Below, piece after piece: positions 1 through 6,735 of a stretch of DNA of 14,401 nt. A model generated the notes under the pieces. It ran no database searches and was not told the origin of the DNA. It worked only from the letters and a program-made list of their open reading frames with translations. Every line of letters begins with the position of its first letter. Positions within the stretch are counted from its first letter, which is position 1. The DNA comes from an uncultured Planctomycetaceae bacterium (GTDB lineage: Bacteria > Planctomycetota > Planctomycetia > Planctomycetales > Planctomycetaceae), in the NCBI GenBank assembly GCA_903898975.1, contig CAIUHT010001230.1, positions 1 to 14,401 on the forward strand, given 5' to 3'. The position numbers and the translations under genes are program-made.

Positions 1-1
1 C

Positions 2-148
2 GAGCAGGTCTTCGTTCCCTTTCGGGGGTTGGCCGAGATTGTGCCCGCCCAACTCGGGGAAGAGATGGTTGTCCACGGCGCGCTGGCCCTGGCCCGCCAG
101 ACTCTCGCCCACCAGGCAATTTTCCAAGGGACCCGCCGCGATGGCTGA
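2..148 (+). CDS. ROK-family protein, C-terminal end only (partial)
   Basis: The frame open from base 2 runs 48 codons to a TGA at 146-148, so only the C-terminus is in the window. The readable end has a hydrophobic strand ending in IVPAQLGEE, then MVVHGALALA. This resembles the last strand and helix of ROK-family proteins (sugar kinases and NagC-like regulators), where IVPA-LG-(D/E) is followed by a G-A-hydrophobic helix. ROK kinases phosphorylate glucose or N-acetylhexosamines in the cytoplasm, but the ATP-binding, sugar-binding and zinc motifs lie outside the window, so kinase and repressor cannot be told apart. The next gene starts 69 bp downstream on the same strand. The family call rests on about 25 residues; a different alpha/beta protein is possible. 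Confidence 0.5.
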   Translation, partial: EQVFVPFRGLAEIVPAQLGEEMVVHGALALARQTLAHQAIFQGTRRDG

Positions 149-217
149 ACCCGCCCGTCACCTTGCGGCCGCGTCGTTCGCCAGTCGCTGCGCCTCTCAA
201 TTCACGTTCGCTCTCCC

Positions 218-1471
218 ATGACATCGCCCGCTGCTCCGCCCGCATCGCATCCCGACTGGCAACAGGCGTTCGACCTGCGTGCGGGAGTTGCCTATCTCAA
301 TCATGGCTCGTTCGGCCCGCCCGCCCGGGTCACGACCGCCGCGCGCGAACAGTGGTCGCGGCGGTTGGCCAGTGACCCGATGGATTTTTTCCTGCGGGAA
401 ATGGAGGAGCAGCTCGACCGGGCCCGCGACGAGCTGGGGGGATTCGTCGGGACGGCGGGACGCAACCTCGCGTTTGTCGACAACGCCACCTTCGCCATGA
501 ACGGCATCGCCCAGGGGTTCCCCCTGCAGGCGGGTGATGTGGTGCTGGCCAATGATCACGAGTACGGGGCGGTGCTGCGGATCTGGCGCGAACGGTGCCG
601 ACAGGTTGGGGCCGAACTGCAGGTCGCCAGCCTCCCTCCCAGGTTCGAAGATCCTGCCGAGGTGGTCGACGCACTGCTGGCGGCGGTCACCCCGCGGACC
701 CGGTTGCTGGTGGTCAGCCACATCACCTCTCCCACGGCGGTCATCCTGCCCGTCGCCGCGATCTGTCGCCGGTTCAAGGAGCGGGGAATCGCGGTCTGCA
801 TCGACGGGCCGCACGCCCCCGCCGCCGTCCCGGTCGCGATCGACAGGCTGGGGTGCGACTTTTATTGCGCCAGTCTGCACAAGTGGCTCGCCGCTCCGTT
901 GGGGTCGGGCTTCCTCTACGCCCATCCGCGGTGGCAGGGCAAACTGCAGCCGCCGGTGGTCTCCTGGGGGAACAGTCTGTCGGGCCGGTCTTCGTCGTGG
1001 CTCGATCCTTTCAACTGGATGGGGACGCGTGACCCGGCGGGTTTCCTCGCGGTTCCCACCGCCATCGGCTTCCTGCAGGGGCTGGTGGCACCCGCGCAGG
1101 CCGACTGGTGCGGTCCCCCTTCAGGGCTGGCTGTCTTCACCCACTACTCCCATGCCCTGACGCGCTACGCCCGGCTGCGGATGGTCGAGTTGACCGGCTG
1201 CGAGCCGATGGTGGCCGACTCGTCCGACTGGTACAGCACGATGATTGCCTGCCCGCTCCCCGCATCGGTGCCGGAACCCGAATCGCCCCACGCCCACCAG
1301 TGGCAGCACGAATTGTGGCGCCGCCACCGCATTGAGGTGCCGATTGTAAACTGGCACGGTCGGCGGTCGATTCGTGTCTCGGCCCATCTCTACAACACCG
1401 CCGCCCAGGTCGACTTGCTGGTCGAAGCGGTGGCGGAACTGCTGAAAGAACTTCCCCCGGCGTCGGGATGA
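218..1471 (+). CDS. Class-V PLP-dependent aminotransferase, isopenicillin-N-epimerase-like
   Basis: The 417-residue product is a cytoplasmic fold-type I PLP enzyme. Residues 26-36 (YLNHGSFGPPA) are the N-terminal signature of the isopenicillin N epimerase/CefD-like branch of aminotransferase class V. The helix after 'VDNATFAMN' (about 87-95) supplies the phosphate-binding loop. D196 in CIDGPHA binds the PLP pyridine nitrogen, and K222 in SLHKWL is the Schiff-base lysine. The length matches the family (about 390-430), and all key residues are present, so it should be active. CefD epimerises isopenicillin N, but most relatives are not in beta-lactam clusters and act as epimerases, desulfurases or lyases on unknown amino acids. 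No beta-lactam genes are nearby, so substrate and reaction remain unassigned. The ATG at 218 sits just before the conserved N-terminus; no clear Shine-Dalgarno precedes it. Confidence 0.88.
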   Translation: MTSPAAPPASHPDWQQAFDLRAGVAYLNHGSFGPPARVTTAAREQWSRRLASDPMDFFLREMEEQLDRARDELGGFVGTAGRNLAFVDNATFAMNGIAQGFPLQAGDVVLANDHEYGAVLRIWRERCRQVGAELQVASLPPRFEDPAEVVDALLAAVTPRTRLLVVSHITSPTAVILPVAAICRRFKERGIAVCIDGPHAPAAVPVAIDRLGCDFYCASLHKWLAAPLGSGFLYAHPRWQGKLQPPVVSWGNSLSGRSSSWLDPFNWMGTRDPAGFLAVPTAIGFLQGLVAPAQADWCGPPSGLAVFTHYSHALTRYARLRMVELTGCEPMVADSSDWYSTMIACPLPASVPEPESPHAHQWQHELWRRHRIEVPIVNWHGRRSIRVSAHLYNTAAQVDLLVEAVAELLKELPPASG

Positions 1472-1567
1472 CGTGGCGACCCGATTACACTGATTGCTCC
1501 TTGGGAGCCGTACTCTCGGGGCCACCTCTGCGGGTGACCAAGAGCCCTTCCTGGTGACACTTTTCGC

Positions 1568-3133
1568 ATGCCCAAACTGCTGTTCGTGACAGGCCGACTG
1601 GCAGAACCGTCGCTGCGACGGGTGGTCGAACAGATCGCGCCGCGACTTCCGTGCGAGGTCGAGGTGGCGGTGCTGGGGATCAGTGTCGCCGCGCTGCTGC
1701 ACGCCGATTGGATTCGGCGCAAGCTGGTGCTTCCCGAGGGGGTCGATCGCGTGATCCTGCCGGGCTGGTGCCAGGGAGACATCGCCAGCCTGTCGGCCCA
1801 TTACGGAGTCCCCTTCGAGCTGGGGCCCAAGGAACTGCATGACCTGCCCGAGTGGCTGGGGGCCGGGACCCGGCCCAAGCCCGACCTGTCGCGCTACAAC
1901 CTGCAGATCCTCGCCGAGATCAACCATGCCCCGCGGATGAGCGACCGGGAGATCCTGGCCCTGGCCGAACGGCATCGTCGGTCGGGAGCCGATCTCATTG
2001 ACCTGGGGTGTATTCCCGCCGAAAGCTGGCCGCGTTCGGGCGAGGTGACCGCGCTGCTGCGGGCCGAGGGCTTTCGTGTCTCGATCGACAGCTATGAACA
2101 GGGCGAAGTCGAGCGGGCGGTCGCGGCGGGAGCCGAGCTGGTGCTGAGCGTGAACCGCACGAACCTGGAGTGGGCGGCCCGGTTGCCCGCCGAGCTGGTC
2201 GCCGTGCCCGATGAACCGGGCGACTGGGAGTCGCTGGAGGAGACAGTCGCCCGGCTGGAAGCGGAGGGAGCGCGGTTTCGGATTGATCCGATCCTGGAGC
2301 CAATCGGGTTTGGGTTCGCCCGCTCGCTGGGGCGCTATCTGCGGGCCCGCGATCGCTGGCCCGGCCACCCGCTGATGATGGGGGTGGGCAACCTGACCGA
2401 ACTGACCGAGGTCGACAGCGCGGGCATCAACATGCTGCTGGCCGGGTTCTGCGAAGAGCTGAACATTGGCAGCGTGTTGACCACCGAGGTGATTCCGTGG
2501 TGCCAGACGGCGGTGCGGGAACTGGACCTGGCCCGGCGGATCATGCGGCATGCGGTGGAGAACCGGGTGTTGCCCAAGCGGGTCGATCCACGCCTGGTGG
2601 TGCTCCGCGATCCACGGGTGCGGGCCCCGACCGAGGAGGAACTGGCCGCCCTCACGCGGCAGGTGCGGGACCCCAACTTCCGGCTCTTCGCCACGGGGGG
2701 TGAACTGCACGCGATCAATCGCGACGGGCATCGCCGCGGTGTGAATCCCTTCGCGCTGTTCCAGCAACTGGGAGTCGACGATGCGTCGCACGCCTTCTAC
2801 CTGGGTTACGAGCTGGCGAAGGCGACGACGGCGCTGACATTGGGCAAGCAGTACGTGCAGGACGAGGCGCTGGAGTGGGGATTCCTGACACAGCCCGAGT
2901 ACGGAGCCCGGTGTCATCATGGAGGCGAACCGACGGCGGGCAGTGCAGGGGAAGCTCTCCCGCCTCCGTCCGACACGCCGCCACCGGCTGGAGGGCCACC
3001 CTCGCGGGTCGAGCCCCCGCCTTCACCGCCGGTGCCCGACTCAGCGCCGGCGGTCGCGCCCGTTCCACCACGAAAATCGCCGCCAGCGACCCGCAAGCGG
3101 GCCGGCAATGAGCCACCGCACCCTGCGGAGTAA
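1568..3133 (+). CDS. DUF6513 / dihydropteroate-synthase-like pterin-binding protein
   Basis: The 521-residue cytoplasmic protein has an N-terminal DUF6513-type Rossmann-like domain (about 1-100: LLFVTGRLAE at 4-13, ILPGWCQGD at 63-71). A TIM barrel related to dihydropteroate synthase follows (about 110-345). Barrel landmarks are EINHAPRMSD at 117-126, the GADLIDLG strand at 140-147, VSIDSYEQ at 171-178, and MGVGNLTELTEVDS at 271-284. A family C-terminal block covers about 366-440 (FALFQQLGVDD, GKQYVQDEALEWG). Archaeal relatives and methylotroph/planctomycete homologues are tied to tetrahydromethanopterin biosynthesis or C1 transfer. No such genes are adjacent here, so the role is inferred from family alone. 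The GGES loop of true DHPS is replaced by GCIPAE (147-152), so ordinary folate synthesis is unlikely. Residues about 450-521 form a proline/glycine-rich, probably disordered tail. The ATG at 1568 opens directly into the conserved first strand; no strong ribosome-binding site is seen. Confidence 0.85.
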   Translation: MPKLLFVTGRLAEPSLRRVVEQIAPRLPCEVEVAVLGISVAALLHADWIRRKLVLPEGVDRVILPGWCQGDIASLSAHYGVPFELGPKELHDLPEWLGAGTRPKPDLSRYNLQILAEINHAPRMSDREILALAERHRRSGADLIDLGCIPAESWPRSGEVTALLRAEGFRVSIDSYEQGEVERAVAAGAELVLSVNRTNLEWAARLPAELVAVPDEPGDWESLEETVARLEAEGARFRIDPILEPIGFGFARSLGRYLRARDRWPGHPLMMGVGNLTELTEVDSAGINMLLAGFCEELNIGSVLTTEVIPWCQTAVRELDLARRIMRHAVENRVLPKRVDPRLVVLRDPRVRAPTEEELAALTRQVRDPNFRLFATGGELHAINRDGHRRGVNPFALFQQLGVDDASHAFYLGYELAKATTALTLGKQYVQDEALEWGFLTQPEYGARCHHGGEPTAGSAGEALPPPSDTPPPAGGPPSRVEPPPSPPVPDSAPAVAPVPPRKSPPATRKRAGNEPPHPAE

Positions 3134-3280
3134 CAGGTTGCGTCGGCGGGGCGTGAACGTGGAGAGGTAGTCGCTTGAGTGCCGCGAACTTGCCAGTGCA
3201 GTGAGTGCCGGAGTCTCGGAACGCGAGGGCTTTGTTCGCCCGCGGGAATGTCGGGCTGGGGGGTTGGACTGACAACACGC

Positions 3281-3286
3281 TAGAAT
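3281..3286 (+). promoter_or_regulatory. Possible -10 element (TAGAAT) ahead of the dioxygenase gene
   Basis: TAGAAT lies in the 248-bp gap before the dioxygenase gene, about 95 bp upstream of its ATG. The gap is otherwise GC-rich. It is preceded by GC, giving GCTAGAAT, which parallels the GCTACAAT upstream of the DUF493 gene. No convincing -35 hexamer stands 16-18 bp upstream, so this is a weak prediction. Confidence 0.3.
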
Positions 3287-3372
3287 CGAGTCGCGACTTC
3301 GGAATCGGCGTCGCGTGACGTCGGGTGGATTGGGGACCGGGTGTGGTCTCGTGCAGCGGGCTGTGGTGGAGT

Positions 3373-3378
3373 GGAGAG
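3373..3378 (+). promoter_or_regulatory. Shine-Dalgarno GGAGAG fixing the dioxygenase start
   Basis: GGAGAG ends three bases before the ATG at 3382. An in-frame GTG at 3325 would add 19 residues with low-complexity W/G/S content unlike the family. The ribosome-binding site therefore favours 3382. Confidence 0.6.
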
Positions 3379-3381
3379 CGA

Positions 3382-4212
3382 ATGAAGACCGAGTTTCAGG
3401 TGATTCCGGGGCAGGACGAACTGGGGCGGATGCAGCGCGATCTGCGGTTTCATCCGGTGAGCAATTCCGCGCCGGCCGTGCTGACCTCGGCACAGGTCGA
3501 GCAGTTCAATCGCGACGGGTATGTGCGGGGGTTGAAGATCTTTTCGGCCGCCGAGATTGGCGAGATCCGCGGCTACTTCGACGCGCTGCTGGCGAAGGTC
3601 CTGGCGGCGGGGGGCGACAGCTATTCGATCAGCACGGCGCACGCGAAGTATGGGCGGGTATTCGACCTGTTGCGCCATCCCCGCATTGTCGCCTGTGTCC
3701 GCGACCTGCTGGGCGAGAACGTGATTGGCTGGGGTTCGCACTTCTTCTGCAAGATGCCCAGGGATGGCAAGGCGGTCGCCTGGCACCAGGACGCCAGTTA
3801 CTGGCCCCTCAGCCCCTCGAAGGCGGTGACCGTCTGGCTGGCGATTGACGATGCCGATGTCGAAAACGCCTGCATGCGATTCATCGCCGGTTCGCATCAC
3901 CATGGGCATCTCACCTACCGCGAGAGCAACCCGGGCGAGCACAACGTGCTGAATCAGACCATCGACAACCCGCTGCAGTTTGGTGCCGCGGTCGATGACA
4001 TTCTGCAGGCGGGGGAGATCTCGATTCACAGCGATCTGCTGCTGCACGGCTCGGAAGCGAACGAATCGGACCGGCGACGCTGTGGGCTGACGCTGCGGTA
4101 CTGTGCGGCGGAAGTCCGGGCCGGGATGGACTGGAATCAGAAGGGAGTTTTTGTGTCGGGCAGCGACCCGACCGGACACTGGAGCAACCGCAGCCGTCCC
4201 ACGACCGAGTGA
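3382..4212 (+). CDS. Phytanoyl-CoA dioxygenase (PhyH) family Fe(II)/2-oxoglutarate oxygenase
   Basis: The 276-residue product is a cytoplasmic double-stranded beta-helix oxygenase of the PhyH superfamily, which hydroxylates small organic substrates using Fe(II), 2-oxoglutarate and O2. The N-terminal block LTSAQVEQFNRDGYV (34-48) is the usual first helix of the family. The iron ligands are H135 and D137 in WHQDASYW, and H222 in LLLHGSEANES; arginines at 231-233 follow at the expected place for 2-oxoglutarate binding. An Asp in the HxD motif argues for hydroxylation, since halogenases carry Ala or Gly there. MRFIAGSHHHG (165-175) is the conserved strand and His-rich turn after the second core segment. 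Length fits the family. Substrate is unknown: ectoine hydroxylase-like or natural-product tailoring roles are possible, but no pathway genes are adjacent. Confidence 0.87.
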   Translation: MKTEFQVIPGQDELGRMQRDLRFHPVSNSAPAVLTSAQVEQFNRDGYVRGLKIFSAAEIGEIRGYFDALLAKVLAAGGDSYSISTAHAKYGRVFDLLRHPRIVACVRDLLGENVIGWGSHFFCKMPRDGKAVAWHQDASYWPLSPSKAVTVWLAIDDADVENACMRFIAGSHHHGHLTYRESNPGEHNVLNQTIDNPLQFGAAVDDILQAGEISIHSDLLLHGSEANESDRRRCGLTLRYCAAEVRAGMDWNQKGVFVSGSDPTGHWSNRSRPTTE

Positions 4213-4353
4213 TCGATCCCGGCCAGAGACCGCCGAAATCGCCTGCTGTGTGGCAGCGTGACTGCGCGTGGAGCGGTTGCTTGAGCGGCCTTCAGAGAAG
4301 TCGTGGGCGGTCGCTCGATTGGGCAGGCGAGATTCAACGAAAGCAGGTGATCT

Positions 4354-4737
4354 ATGGCGGTGAATGTGTTGTCGGTGGGGCAGTGCGATTACGACCACAG
4401 CTCGATCAGCCGGTTGTTGACTCAGCGCTTCAACGCGACTGTTCAGCCCGCCCACACCGCTGCCGAGGCACTGCAACTGGTCGCCGGGCAGCGGTTTGAA
4501 CTGGTCCTGGTCAATCGCCTGCTCGATTGGGATGGGAGCGAGGGGTTGGAGATTCTCCGGCAGATTCGGGAGCGCCACGGAGCGGCCGCCCCACCCGTCA
4601 TGCTGGTCTCGAATCTCGCTGATGCGCAGGCGGCCAGCATCGCGGCGGGGGGTGTGCCGGGCTTCGGAAAGAACGCTCTTCACACCCCACAGACACTCGA
4701 ACTGCTGCAGCCGTACCTGGCCCCGGGCAACGCTTGA
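4354..4737 (+). CDS. Stand-alone response-regulator receiver domain lacking the phosphoacceptor Asp
   Basis: The 127-residue protein is a single CheY-like receiver with no output domain. It shows the acidic pocket (D12, D14), the third strand FELVLVN (48-54), the loop LLDWDGSEGL (56-65), the switch residue S86 at the end of VMLVS, and conserved lysine K106 in GFGK. The residue at the phosphorylation position is N54, not Asp, so phosphotransfer from a histidine kinase should not work in the normal way. D58 and D60 in the loop are possible but non-canonical substitutes. It may act as a constitutive or protein-binding pseudo-receiver. The start is supported by AGGTGA at 4345-4350. No histidine kinase is nearby. 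It is the last plus-strand gene before the convergent minus-strand genes. Confidence 0.8.
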   Translation: MAVNVLSVGQCDYDHSSISRLLTQRFNATVQPAHTAAEALQLVAGQRFELVLVNRLLDWDGSEGLEILRQIRERHGAAAPPVMLVSNLADAQAASIAAGGVPGFGKNALHTPQTLELLQPYLAPGNA

Positions 4738-4774
4738 CCGCTGCGTGGCGGAACCACTGATTCGGTGACCGCCG

Positions 4775-4795
4775 AGCCTGCGCAGCCAGGCTGCG
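4775..4795. other. Short GC hairpin in the convergent intergenic gap
   Basis: AGCCTG (4775-4780) and CAGGCT (4787-4792) form a perfect 6-bp stem with a 6-base loop. Alternatively, CGCAGCC and GGCTGCG (4781-4795) are perfect inverted arms around one base. It begins 38 bp past the receiver stop codon. There is no T-tract on either strand, so it may only act as a 3'-end-stabilising or weak pause structure. Confidence 0.25.
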
Positions 4796-4850
4796 GATTG
4801 AGTCGCTGACCGCCGCGCGTGCTCTTTGGAATCGCGCTGGTGCACAGGGG

Positions 4851-4872
4851 GGGCCAGGCGCAGCGCTGGCCC
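4851..4872. terminator. Possible bidirectional hairpin between convergent genes
   Basis: GGGCCAG (4851-4857) and CTGGCCC (4866-4872) form a perfect 7-bp GC-rich stem with an 8-base loop. It lies 30 bp beyond the DUF493 stop on the minus strand and 113 bp beyond the receiver gene on the plus strand. The position suits a shared terminator, but no U-tract follows on either strand, so intrinsic termination is uncertain. Confidence 0.3.
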
Positions 4873-4902
4873 GGCGGAAATCGCGACGAGGTTCGCAGGA
4901 TC

Positions 4903-5184
4903 TCAGAAGATGCACACCACGCCGGTGAGTGGTTGCAGCGCCTGGTAGACCGCCAGCACCTCCCAGGCGTTCGCGACCTGGGGCTCCATGGTGATGGAGA
5001 CATGCCGACCCCCGGCGGTGTGCTTCAAGTGGTAGGGAGGATCAACTTCCAGTTCCAATTGGGTCCGCACGGTCGCGATCACCCGCGCCACGAAACCGTC
5101 GTCGGTCTTCCCAATCACCTTGAAGGTGAACACGCAGGGAAATGAATGCATCTCCTGCAACAGGTCAGCCGAGGGGAGGCTCAT
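4903..5184 (-). CDS. DUF493 family protein (YbeD-like)
   Basis: The 93-residue small cytoplasmic protein matches DUF493, whose E. coli member YbeD (87 aa) has an ACT-like regulatory fold of unknown function. Visible landmarks are the first strand FPCVFTFKVIG (15-25), the central acidic/proline turn LEVDPPYH (45-52), the strand GGRHVSITME (58-67), and the C-terminal helix and strand VLAVYQALQPLTGVVCIF (76-93). Length fits the family. An in-frame ATG at 5277 would add 31 residues rich in Cys and Trp with no family similarity, and a probable promoter lies inside that extension, so the ATG at 5184 is preferred. The gene lies 294 bp downstream of the peptidase gene on the same strand but appears to have its own promoter. 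No lipB or lipA, its neighbours in E. coli, is nearby. Confidence 0.8.
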   Translation of the reverse strand: MSLPSADLLQEMHSFPCVFTFKVIGKTDDGFVARVIATVRTQLELEVDPPYHLKHTAGGRHVSITMEPQVANAWEVLAVYQALQPLTGVVCIF

Positions 5185-5256
5185 GACGGGCGTCTCGAGA
5201 GATGCCAGGGTGAAGGGCACACGGTGGGAGCAGAGGCAACGCCACCGCTGTAGGGG

Positions 5257-5262
5257 ATTGTA
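5257..5262 (-). promoter_or_regulatory. Extended -10 promoter element for the DUF493 gene
   Basis: On the minus strand the sequence reads TGCTACAAT. This is a good -10 hexamer (TACAAT) preceded by the TGn extended -10 motif, in otherwise very GC-rich DNA. No clear TTGACA-like -35 is present, which extended -10 promoters tolerate. It sits about 73 bp upstream of the preferred ATG at 5184, leaving a leader of roughly 65 bases. Confidence 0.45.
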
Positions 5263-5316
5263 GCACGTCCCCCACATCCGATGCTGAGCAGAACCCCGCA
5301 GCCCGGGTTGAGCGGC

Positions 5317-5445
5317 GGGAGTGACCGGCCGGAGTGACCTGTGCGCTGGTGAGCCCGGTCCGGTTTCCAGCGCGAGCAGCGGTTTTTTCCGACATCCGAG
5401 TCGGGACTCGCTCCGCGCGATCCGCGAGGCCAGCCGGTCACTGCC
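5317..5445. repeat. Imperfect inverted repeat with repeated AGTGACC core
   Basis: The 16-base arm at 5317-5332 and its inverted partner at 5430-5445 match at 14 of 16 positions; the perfect core is AGTGACCGGC (5320-5329) against GCCGGTCACT (5433-5442). A third, direct copy of GGAGTGACC lies at 5331-5339. They occupy the 294-bp gap between the peptidase stop codon and the DUF493 gene. Nothing else coding is seen in this gap. The function could be a regulator half-site set or a long-range stem at the operon 3' end. Confidence 0.35.
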
Positions 5446-5478
5446 GGTGCGGCGAATGGCTCTGAGGGTGGGTGTCCC

Positions 5479-6735
5479 TCAACGCTGCGGGGGTGGCTGA
5501 GGGGGCGACGGTGGCGTGGCACCATCCCGGTCGGCAGCGGGAGAGGCTCCCCCAGGGGGGGCTGCCTTGTGGGCTCCGCCTGGCTCGATTGTGACGGAGA
5601 GTGCGAGTCGCGACAGTTCGATCAGCACGGGTTCGATCCCCTCCCAATAGGCTTCTTCCGTCAATTCTTCGCGACGGCTACGCCAGTCGGCCAGTTGCGT
5701 CTCCAACTCGTCCCGGCGAGCGCGCTGTGCCGCTGTCAGTCCCTGTTCGTTCGCCGCAGGTCGCAGCACCCACCGCCGGGCCAGGTCCCCATCGGCGCGA
5801 GCCCCCCCCTTGGGCGTCTTGGTGGCGATGACTCCCGTGAACCATTCCGCGGGGGTCCCCAGTCCATCCCCGTTGTCGTCCAGCAGTGCATGCTCGGTCG
5901 CCAACCGCCCCTCCTGCGCGTAGAACTCGCGCACTCGCGCCGCCGCCAGCAGCCACGCCTCGAGCAGTGAGACCTGGTCGTCTTTGTCGAGATCGGCGGC
6001 TGGGTCGAGCACCGCTGCCGAAAGTTCGCCTCCCAAGCGGGCAAAGCTCGACTCGCTTCCTCCCCGCGTCGCCGAGATCACCACCCGCCGCGGGCCCGCG
6101 AGCGCCTTCAGAAACGGAGCGGAACTGCTGGCACAGGCCAGGCAGGCAACCTCTCCCCGCCACGGGGTCAGCCATTCAGACAGTTCCTGGGCCGACAGGT
6201 CGGGGCCCCGCAGGTTGAACCGCGCCGTCCGCCCGTCAAACGTTCCATGACCCAGCAGCACCACCCAGAGTGGGTGTCCCTGTGTGGCGTCGGGAACGGT
6301 CAGCGCCCGTCGCAACCGCTCGCGATCGGGATGGGCTGGGTCGTCGGGGTCCAGCCCCACGACCACGCAGTCACTCCCCGCCTGTTGCGTCGCCTGCCGC
6401 CAGCGATCGGCCCAGGTGGCAAACTGCCGGGCGTACTCGGGCGTCCCCCCTGCACCCACGCAAATGACCACCCGGGGCCGGGGGGCAGACGAGGAACCCT
6501 CCCCCGCAGCGGTGGTGGCCGCGGTGGGGGGCTGTTTGGCTGGTGTCGCCTCTGCGGCTGGTTGGCCCTGTTCCGCAGGCTTGCTCTGTGGCGCGCCAGC
6601 GTCTTGGGCGACCGCACGCACAGGCACTGCTGAGGCGAGGCAGCCGCAGGCAAGTGCCAGCAGCCAGGCCGTTGCGCGGGAGCCGGTGAGCCGGCCTCCC
6701 GGCCTGTGTGGCTGCCGACGGAAATGATCGTTCAT
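5479..6735 (-). CDS. Exported clan CD (C13/legumain-like) cysteine peptidase candidate with EF-hand loops
   Basis: The 418-residue product has a probable signal peptide: basic residues 1-20, hydrophobic core about 21-36, and an Ala-rich cleavage zone near 40-44. An A/P/Q-rich linker (about 45-87) precedes a caspase-type alpha/beta domain. Strand VVICVG (89-94) is the first core strand. LWVVLLGHG (156-164) matches the clan CD hydrophobic-HG motif with H163. VACLACASS (196-204) matches the hydrophobic-A-C motif with C201, giving a His/Cys dyad as in C13 peptidases. Two canonical EF-hand loops follow: D248-x-D-x-D...E259 and D286-x-N-x-D-G...E297. The C-terminus (about 330-418) is a charged helix and a proline-rich tail. 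The start overlaps the upstream stop in an ATGA, with a GGGGA about seven bases upstream; a longer in-frame start at 6831 lies inside the upstream gene and is rejected. Peptidase activity is inferred, not shown. Confidence 0.7.
   Translation of the reverse strand: MNDHFRRQPHRPGGRLTGSRATAWLLALACGCLASAVPVRAVAQDAGAPQSKPAEQGQPAAEATPAKQPPTAATTAAGEGSSSAPRPRVVICVGAGGTPEYARQFATWADRWRQATQQAGSDCVVVGLDPDDPAHPDRERLRRALTVPDATQGHPLWVVLLGHGTFDGRTARFNLRGPDLSAQELSEWLTPWRGEVACLACASSSAPFLKALAGPRRVVISATRGGSESSFARLGGELSAAVLDPAADLDKDDQVSLLEAWLLAAARVREFYAQEGRLATEHALLDDNGDGLGTPAEWFTGVIATKTPKGGARADGDLARRWVLRPAANEQGLTAAQRARRDELETQLADWRSRREELTEEAYWEGIEPVLIELSRLALSVTIEPGGAHKAAPPGGASPAADRDGATPPSPPQPPPQR

Noticed and set aside
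1486..1491. TACACT as a -10 element ahead of the DUF6513 gene
   Set aside because: It is a plausible hexamer in the 96-bp gap, but there is no -35 and no TG extension, so it cannot be told from chance.
1121..2920. 599-codon minus-strand open frame across the aminotransferase and DUF6513 genes
   Set aside because: It crosses two well-supported plus-strand genes and gives an H/Q/R/P-rich product without family features. It reflects codon bias.
3280..4845. 521-codon minus-strand open frame opposite the oxygenase and receiver genes
   Set aside because: Antisense shadow: both plus-strand genes have intact catalytic or fold motifs, and the opposite product has no domain.
5397..5410. CGAGTC-GG-GACTCG palindrome as terminator of the peptidase operon
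   Set aside because: The centre is only two bases and the only T-run nearby (5383-5388) is on the plus strand, on the wrong side for minus-strand transcription.
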